A DNA stretch of 64,000 nucleotides from Actinostola sp. cb2023 (Eukaryota > Cnidaria > Anthozoa > Actiniaria > Actinostolidae): NCBI GenBank assembly GCA_033675265.1, contig JAUJYZ010001510.1, positions 170,001-234,000 on the forward strand, read 5' to 3'. The translations under genes and the position numbers were made by a program. Under the pieces are notes generated by a model. The model did no database searches. It was not told the DNA's origin and was given only the letters and a program-made list of their open reading frames with translations. The number at the start of each line of letters is the position of its first letter. Within the stretch, counting starts at the first letter, position 1. This document shows positions 59,328 to 64,000 of the stretch, piece by piece.

Positions 59328-60177
59328 ATGAGCTGTTACGAGTTGGTGCTACGTTTCAAGGAAATTGAAGATCCGTTATGTTTCTCGATACCGATCCGTT
59401 CGGGTATGTTATACAACGAACTCCGTTGTATTTTAGATGATTTTGCTTGGTTGTTAAAGAACGATGGAAGAAACGTTCGCCATTTTTTAACAAGTTCATT
59501 AACCAAGGGTTATCCATACCGAGTGCTGTTTAATCAAGAGGACAAAATTTATAAACCAACTGAAAAGGCTTTGGATGAAGAAGTAGTGGTGGTGTGGGAA
59601 AAAGAAGGAGAATCAAACAGCCATAGTGTATTTGTTGTTCAAGGATTTGTTGCATTCTATTCCTTTTGGATACCGAAGTTATGTTGGAATACCATACTGT
59701 TCAAAGAACCCCCTCTGTACGTATGTCTGTTGTTCATGGTAAAATGTAATGACCACGACCCCCCCCCCCCCCAAATTTGAAAGCAAGGTATGCGATTCAA
59801 GCAGGGTGATAATTGTGCAAGAGGGAACTTCTGTCAAACAGATGAAGGCCTTGGTAAGAACGCCCTGTGACAAGATAAGATGGATCTCCGAGAATGAAGA
59901 AATAGTGGACTGTTTGGAGAGTTCCACTTTGGTCGTGACGGCTGTGGGAAGGCGTTGGACGTGTGAGGAAATGATGAAGCGTGTAGTTGCTCGAAAGCAA
60001 TGTTACAAATTGCAGCATATATCAAATATGTTTGTGGGAGTGTTTTCGATTGGGGATACAGCCTTTCACCAGAAGTTGTATCGAAGTCAGGAACGAGGCC
60101 ACGAATGGTTTTCTGACACATTTTCTGATAAATGCGAGAGCGACATGGATGTAGAGACCAGTTGTGAAGAACGATGA
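59328..60177 (+). CDS. Unrecognised protein, probable frame break at a C14 run
   Basis: The start ATG at 59328 is in a good context (CACCATGA). The first part (about 144 codons) begins MSCYELVLRFKEIEDPL and reaches VKCNDHD before a run of 14 C at 59759-59772. The frame then stops soon after, while another frame opens at the run and continues to 60177 with KVCDSSRVIIVQEGTSVKQM, DKIRWISENEEIVDCLESST and HEWFSDTFSDKCE. The two parts together would make one protein of ~280 residues; a one- or two-base length error in the C-run would reconcile them. Both halves have alternating hydrophobic strands, perhaps two beta-rich domains. No family recognised. Its stop overlaps the next gene's start (ATGA). 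Confidence 0.6.
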
Positions 60178-60670
60178 GTGGAGGCAAGGTCGACGCAGCA
60201 AAGGTGAAGGGAGTGAAGCGTGAAGTAGAAGAAGAAGAAGAAGAGTGAAGCGTCAAGCACTCAAGTTGAACGAATGTTTTTGTCACATTCCTTACCAGAC
60301 GTTTGATTCCAAGTCCGATGGAAAGACATACATCAAGTGTGGGCAGACGCGTAAGACAATGAAAGCTGGGTCCACCCCCTGTACGTTATTCTGTCAAGAG
60401 GATGAAAATTGGCCTTTGATATTCCAGGCGTTAAAAAGTCGTTACAAAGATGGTTTAAACTTTACCGCAGACTTCCCCGAATGTGGCCATTCCTTAAAGT
60501 GTCGTGTAAGTGCAACTAAAGCCAAGACAGGTTGTTACTTTGCGTGTCGATTAACCCGTGAAGACCCTGACATACCCTGTGATTATATTCAATGGGTGAA
60601 CAAGAAAGCCGAAAGTGTGGTCAGGAAACGTCGAAAGATGACAATAAATGAAGACTGTAATGTAATGTAA
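60174..60670 (+). CDS. Tandem GRF-type zinc-finger protein, probable frame break in a GAA repeat
   Basis: The ATG at 60174 overlaps the previous stop (ATGA). A short basic/acidic lead (SGGKVDAAKVKGVKREVE) runs into (GAA)n at 60228-60245 and a stop. The frame that continues from the repeat encodes 141 codons with two zinc-binding modules. Finger 1: ECFCHIPYQTF, DGKTYIKC, PCTLFC. Finger 2: PECGHSLKC, GCYFAC, IPCDYIQW. The pattern C..C, then G.(Y/F)..C, then C..(F/I).W is that of GRF zinc fingers, which bind single-stranded or structured nucleic acid in topoisomerase III, NEIL3, APE2 and various viral proteins. The tail is basic (RKRRK). A nucleic-acid-binding role is inferred from the fold. The carrier family is not recognised. 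Confidence 0.65.
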
Positions 60671-60739
60671 TGCTTTTATTACTATTGTTGGTTGTTATTA
60701 AAACGGATTGATTTAACCAAAAGAAAGTATTCTTAATTT

Positions 60740-61365
60740 TTACAATAGATGAAAAGAAGAAGATGTTAGGTCTGTTTCTCTAACGGTGATTTTCTGTTTT
60801 CTTGGCCTCCCTCTTCTTTTGACTGGTACCTCGGGTTTTTTTATTTCCTCAATAGTGTCCTCCCATTCAGTGTGTGGAGGTCTTTTGTCTGAATCGAAGT
60901 TCTTGACGACGTCAGTCTTTAAATTGTCGGCATCGTCAAAACCGTGGAGTTGAATGAGTTCGGTTTCTAATAGCGCTGCGGGTAATTCCATTTCTTGAAC
61001 ATAATCGCACAGATCTTCAAGATATCTTGGAACCAGGTCAATTTTGGGTGTGGGTATATTTGAATGTCCCTCTGTGGGTTTCTCTGGAGGGCACGGGTTC
61101 ATGAACATCGAATCAAACTCATAGAGTTCTTTTAGATGTTTTCTTGCCAGGCAATATTGTGCCAGATTTCGTGGGCCCCATGAAGTCCAGAAAAGGGTTG
61201 TGTGGAGGTCCCAATAGATAATTGCGCGTATGAAATCATGTCGTGCTTCAGCAGAGAAAAACAGACCGCCATTAAGAAATTGGTAGAGGGGATAGAAACA
61301 ATGGTTATCCATCAGATGAATGGGGTCCCCTGTACTGGCGTATTTTTCCAATTTGTCCATATCTG
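60740..61365 (-). CDS. Unrecognised protein with C-terminal AT-hook; paralogue of the next gene
   Basis: The exon opens after a TTCTTGTAG acceptor (AG at 61367-61366) with phase 1; the first in-frame Met is 61360. Residues ~8-75 contain KYASTGDPIHL, YPLYQFLNGG, FIRAIIYWDLHT, WGPRNLAQYCLA, a pattern shared with the exon at 61412-61851. The C-terminal half is unique: acidic, then RRGRPRKQK (about residues 181-189), a good AT-hook for the minor groove of AT-rich DNA. Only 46 bases separate it from the upstream paralogue, so it may be an alternative terminal exon using the same leader exons. It converges on the GRF-finger gene with ~70 bases between stops. Family unknown. Confidence 0.7.
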
Positions 61366-61411
61366 CTACAAGAATAAAAAAGATTGTTTTGTTTATTGAT
61401 AAAAATGTACA

Positions 61412-61851
61412 TCATCTTTTTGCCATTTTAATTCTCTGTTGAATTAATTTCAACCGTTGTCGGTTATTCATTTGTTTCTTGGGTCTTTTAGTAGAAAAAT
61501 CTACCATAGGTGGGGGTGGTGGTGGTTCGGGTATTTGTATACGTGCAGCCACATCGTCCAAAGTCTTGGGCTTTTTGGTTGTTGTCCAAGTGGGTGGTGA
61601 TGAGTATGGGAGCATTAATGCCAGAGTTTGATATGAGATGCAATATTGTGCAACTCTGATTGGCACCCACCCACTCCACTCATTGGAGGTATTCAACCCC
61701 CACTTCATAATTGCTTGGAGGAACCGTCTTCTGTCATTCCCACTTTCCAATTTTCCTATTAGAAATTGGTATATGTAGTAGAAACTGGTGTCGAATAGGT
61801 GTATTGGATCGCGTGTCGCTGTGTATTTTCTTAATGCGTAATAAGGATCGG
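61412..61851 (-). CDS. Unrecognised protein, exon 2; paralogue of 60740-61365
   Basis: The exon enters after TTTTTATAG (AG at 61853-61852) in phase 1. It encodes DPYYALRKYTATRDPIHL, IYQFLIGKL, RRRFLQAIMKWGLNT, GWVPIRVAQYCIS. Identical spacing to the paralogue downstream shows an exon duplication that includes the splice site. The tail is Pro-rich (PEPPPPPPM) and basic (STKRPKKQMNN). AATAAA lies just beyond the stop (about 61381-61386 on minus) and can serve as polyadenylation signal. The conserved core is probably a small helical domain with invariant DPIHL, YQFL, W.L.T, W.P...AQYC. Function unknown. Confidence 0.72.
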
Positions 61852-61931
61852 CTATAAAAATAATAATAATAATAATAATTTGGTCAGTCACCCACACCCT
61901 CAAACTGTTCTACCGGTAGTTAGACACTTAC

Positions 61932-61984
61932 ATGTAAAGTTTTCCCCCATTTTTGTTTCGACGGTGTTCATATTGTTTCAAAGT
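61932..61984 (-). CDS. Short upstream coding exon of the 61412 gene
   Basis: A 53-base exon between a strong acceptor (TTTTTTCCTACAG, AG at 61986-61985) and a perfect donor (CAT|GTAAGT). The ATG at 61971 opens 13 codons (MNTVETKMGENFT) and leaves one base, the same phase as the acceptors at 61851 and 61365. It therefore can join to either paralogous exon. An acceptor on its 5' side implies a further untranslated leader exon upstream. Confidence 0.65.
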
Positions 61985-62036
61985 CTGTAGGAAAAAATAA
62001 AAGACAAAACACATCATATTAGTTTATCAAGTTTTT

Positions 62037-62570
62037 TTAATTGATAACAATGGCGTCTTGGTGGCCTTCTTCTAAAACAGGGTTCCATAAATTATTGTCC
62101 TCGCCCTTCTTCCCATCTTTGCGATCAAACACAATCGACTTCACAAATTGTTTCCTGGCCCAGGCCGGGGGCAATGAGACATTGTTCAAGGTCAAGACCA
62201 TATCTTGGTAGGGTCCAGGGATGTGGTTGGGATGGATGGGAACTCTGTTCTTGATACATAACTTACAGAATGGTCGATATTTATGGTGGTACGTAGTTTC
62301 CACCAAACCATTCCCAACCACATCCATCCTGCCTAACTCGTACAGCCGCTCTGTCTCCACTGTTTCGTAGCGACCACAGACCACACATTTTATGCCTTCG
62401 TAACAATCATAGCACCGGTTGCACTCCTTTATCACCACAGCTCTAGACGATTTTTTCCTCAAACAAGTTGATCGGCGTCGTACCAAGACCATACGCTTGA
62501 TGTTGAGTAATTTCTTGGGAAACGCCGACCCAAACTGAAAACCATAATTGTTTATCATCTGTTTCTTCAT
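62037..62570 (-). CDS. Cys-rich zinc-binding protein, unrecognised
   Basis: 177 residues from the ATG at 62570. The N-terminal 50 residues are basic (KRMVLVRRRSTCLRKKSSR). The centre is ECNRCYDCYEG, KCVVCG, then 40 residues later FCKLCIKN. These CxxC pairs make a likely treble-clef or zinc-ribbon fold. A hydrophobic segment with LPPAWARKQFVKSIVF follows. The spacing CxxCG ... YELG ... Y..FCxxCIKN resembles the plus-strand gene at 62979, suggesting divergent paralogues. An acceptor (TTTATTTCAG, AG 62580-62579) lies nine bases before the ATG and a GTAAGT donor at 62664 gives an 86-base 5' UTR intron. No family recognised. Confidence 0.75.
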   Translation of the reverse strand: MKKQMINNYGFQFGSAFPKKLLNIKRMVLVRRRSTCLRKKSSRAVVIKECNRCYDCYEGIKCVVCGRYETVETERLYELGRMDVVGNGLVETTYHHKYRPFCKLCIKNRVPIHPNHIPGPYQDMVLTLNNVSLPPAWARKQFVKSIVFDRKDGKKGEDNNLWNPVLEEGHQDAIVIN

Positions 62571-62664
62571 ACTTACAGCTGAAATAAAAAAATGATAGAG
62601 GATAGATTAATTATGGGAAAGAGAAAGCCTGTACTTTCTGATTCTTCCGGTTCTCCATACTTAC

Positions 62665-62720
62665 AATTTGAATTTTGCTGTATTTCTTGCTCCTTTTCGT
62701 TCGATGATCACGGCTCAAGT
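62665..62720 (-). other. Putative untranslated leader exon of the minus-strand gene set
   Basis: Begins about 25-30 bases downstream of a TATATATA box (62751-62744 on minus) and ends at ATT|GTAAGT (62665/62664). It could splice to acceptors at 62578, 61984, 61851 or 61365. The start is estimated from the TATA position. Confidence 0.45.
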
Positions 62721-62743
62721 GACTCTACCACCCCCGGGTCGTG

Positions 62744-62850
62744 ATATATATAGCCTAAAAAATGAAATAAATGTGGGGGGTACCCCCCTCCCCCCTCTTT
62801 TTTTTGTAAGCCCGCAATGGTGTCTGGGTGTTGTAAAACGTATAAATAAC
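62744..62850. promoter_or_regulatory. Divergent promoter with a TATA box on each strand
   Basis: Minus-strand TATATATA at 62751-62744 serves the leftward genes. Plus-strand TATAAATA at 62841-62848, followed ~30 bases on by GTAGAAATTATTCAAC, serves the rightward Cys-rich gene. The ~90 bases between them contain a T-run and C-runs. Both boxes are at a plausible distance from the first open frames. Confidence 0.6.
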
Positions 62851-62884
62851 ATGCATTAGTGGGTAGAAATTATTCAACTCTCGA

Positions 62885-62972
62885 GTAAGAAACAGAGAAG
62901 AATCAAACAAAGAAGCAAGTAAACAGAAGTAAGAAACAGAAAAGAATCAAACAAAGAAGCAAGTAAACAGAA
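62885..62972. repeat. 44-bp tandem duplication in the 5' UTR
   Basis: Two copies of GTAAGAAACAGARAAGAATC, continuing AAACAAAGAAGCAAGTAAACAGAA; one substitution. Purine-rich; ends 6 bases before the ATG. Confidence 0.9.
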
Positions 62973-62978
62973 GTAAGT

Positions 62979-63620
62979 ATGGCAGAAGTGAGTATGGCAG
63001 AAAAGATACGAAAAAAGATGAAAGACGATCTCTTCAATCAGTCGTGGTTTAAAGTATGGGTGGATGTCCCACATTTGAATGGGGATGGTTGGTGTACAAA
63101 ATGCGGTGAACAATTCGAAGGACAAAAAATCAGAAGAATCGCATTGTATGAATTTTGTTATGAAGTAGATCCTGGGTGTTGGTACCGAACCCGGACGCTC
63201 TACCGCCAAGTTTCAGCCCAATGCCACAGCTGTTTAAAAATTAATACCGATGAACTTATTCCTTCTTATTTGGTGGACGATTTTGTCAGACGTGAAACTT
63301 CGACCAACATAGCGCGGAACTATGTATATGGTAAAATTTACGGAGATGTTCGTTACAATTTTTGCGAAAGCGGACCCATGTTGTGGAATTTCCCATCTCC
63401 GGAAGAAGCGCGTTATGAAGAACGTACCGATCGCTCGGTCCCACGACCTTTCAGAGGAGGTGTACAATATTTAAGATTGCTTTGTCTAATCCCCAACTGT
63501 CGCTGTTGGAGATTGCACTACCCGACGATGGTGGAACGTCGTCGGCGTCTCTTGACATCTAATGGTTGTCCTCTTTTTTGCACATGCCATATGACCATGC
63601 ACCAATGTCCAATAGAATAA
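62979..63620 (+). CDS. Cys-rich zinc-binding protein, divergent partner of 62037-62570
   Basis: 213 residues from the ATG at 62979 (a second Met six codons later is possible). After a basic helix, GWCTKCGEQFEG and QCHSCLKINTDEL give two CxxC pairs 46 residues apart, aligning with CVVCG and FCKLCIKN of the opposite-strand protein; RRIALYEF matches its ERLYELG. The C-terminal 45 residues are Cys/His-rich (LLCLIPNCRCWRLHYP, then CPLFCTCHMTMHQC), a likely second zinc site. It has its own TATA box. No family recognised; likely to bind nucleic acid or protein through zinc ribbons, by inference from composition only. Confidence 0.8.
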   Translation: MAEVSMAEKIRKKMKDDLFNQSWFKVWVDVPHLNGDGWCTKCGEQFEGQKIRRIALYEFCYEVDPGCWYRTRTLYRQVSAQCHSCLKINTDELIPSYLVDDFVRRETSTNIARNYVYGKIYGDVRYNFCESGPMLWNFPSPEEARYEERTDRSVPRPFRGGVQYLRLLCLIPNCRCWRLHYPTMVERRRRLLTSNGCPLFCTCHMTMHQCPIE

Positions 63621-63771
63621 GTCTTTGTCTTAGCCTCTATATCCACTTCCAAGAAGTCTCTTATTCTCGAACATTTCTACCAACTGTGAAAGATGTGATA
63701 TTCTGATACAACGACTTCGACTTAGTGGGGTGATGAAAGTCTTCAGTTATTATTATGAACTCACACACACT

Positions 63772-63805
63772 AACGTCACACCTCTTATACCAGAGGTGTG
63801 ACGTT
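63772..63805. terminator. Perfect 14-bp stem hairpin followed by T-rich run
   Basis: AACGTCACACCTCT, loop TATACC, AGAGGTGTGACGTT, then TTTGTTTTTG. It stands between the stop of the Cys-rich gene and the next ATG. The stem ends read TGACGTT/AACGTCA, half-sites for CREB/ATF-type factors, so it may be a regulatory palindrome and not a terminator. Role unproven. Confidence 0.5.
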
Positions 63806-63829
63806 TTTGTTTTTGTTTTCTTGAAAAGG

Positions 63830-64000
63830 ATGGATCAAACTGTAGATGTCCTGAAAGAGGAGAAAGAAAAAGATGAGGCTTGTGGTGAAGACGAATTCAC
63901 TCCAGACAATGATCTGCTGAAGAAGAAGCTAGGTGAGATGACAGCCATTCTGGACATGGATGGGTACATGGTTGAGGGTGTATTCAGGTGTAAAGAGATG
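63830..64000 (+). CDS. Start of an unrecognised gene (runs off right edge)
   Basis: 57 codons are visible from the ATG at 63830: an acidic/basic lead (VLKEEKEKDEACGEDEF), then a possible helix (DLLKKKLGEMTAI) and LDMDGYMVEGVFRCKEM. An opening 'hhLDhDGahhxxxFxCKElG' string recurs in small proteins of invertebrate mobile elements and may mark the first strand and acidic residue (D-x-D/E-G) of a DEDD-type RNase H-fold nuclease. That link is from memory of the pattern and is weak. It lies 25 bases after the hairpin and in the same direction as the Cys-rich gene. Confidence 0.5.
   Translation, partial: MDQTVDVLKEEKEKDEACGEDEFTPDNDLLKKKLGEMTAILDMDGYMVEGVFRCKEM

Noticed and set aside
59679..60286. 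Minus-strand open frames opposite the 59.3-60.2 kb genes
   Set aside because: Ser/Thr/Pro/His-rich shadow translations; the plus frames have the coherent Cys/Trp patterns and good start context.
62653..62661. ATG in GTAAGTATGGAG as a gene start
   Set aside because: Opens only 15 codons and lies inside the likely 86-base 5' UTR intron.

Overview
The window looks like AT-rich animal DNA, most probably from an anthozoan cnidarian (coral or sea anemone). Supporting signs are a spliced Mesh/SUSD2-like extracellular gene with canonical GT-AG introns, two single-exon rhodopsin-class receptors of a cnidarian-like type, and fragments of Penelope-like, CR1/L2-like LINE and DIRS-like retroelements. Dozens of foldback/MITE DNA elements and many micro- and minisatellites make up most of the rest. 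The organism call rests on gene style only; no search was run.

Layout. (1) 1-11 kb, minus strand: the 5' part of a Mesh-like gene. Six exons (signal peptide, NIDO in three exons, an IPT/TIG-like domain, the next Mesh-family segment) join in consistent phase, and the gene runs off the left edge. Its introns hold a Tc1/mariner-like foldback element with a truncated transposase, several MITEs and simple repeats. (2) 10-21 kb: repeat-rich. The first exon is duplicated at 20.6 kb, a MITE in copy 1 is missing from copy 2, and a ~6 kb structure has ~1.1 kb inverted arms. LINE fragments and small MITEs fill the rest. (3) 21-32 kb: foldback elements, a Penelope endonuclease scrap, a broken receptor gene (25.6-26.5 kb) and a ~1.9 kb array of a 49-bp minisatellite. 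(4) 32-36 kb: three back-to-back palindromes, an intact receptor gene (minus strand) and 17-bp-type minisatellites. (5) 36-53 kb: almost gene-free, with foldbacks, TA-target MITEs inside ATA arrays, a poly-C run, a DIRS-like reverse transcriptase pseudogene and tandem repeats. (6) 53-58.6 kb: a scrambled Penelope-like element. Its endonuclease and a hammerhead-ribozyme-like tail lie on minus and its reverse transcriptase on plus. The RT is cut by a 4.4 kb non-autonomous DNA transposon that itself contains arrays and a nested foldback.

(7) 58.7-64 kb is different: a compact cluster of at least nine short genes on both strands. It shows an ATGA stop/start overlap, a convergent gene pair, a divergent promoter with a TATA box on each strand, short introns, two paralogous in-phase terminal exons, a tandem GRF-type zinc-finger protein and two related Cys-rich proteins. 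None of the products except the GRF fingers is recognised. The architecture resembles the early region of a spliced double-stranded DNA virus or a large virus-like mobile element integrated in the host, but no hallmark gene (capsid, polymerase, integrase, ATPase) lies inside the window. This is the best candidate for something undescribed.

Two likely reading-frame breaks in the cluster sit on a C14 run and a GAA repeat, so assembly error is possible. The same caution applies to the other pseudogene calls.
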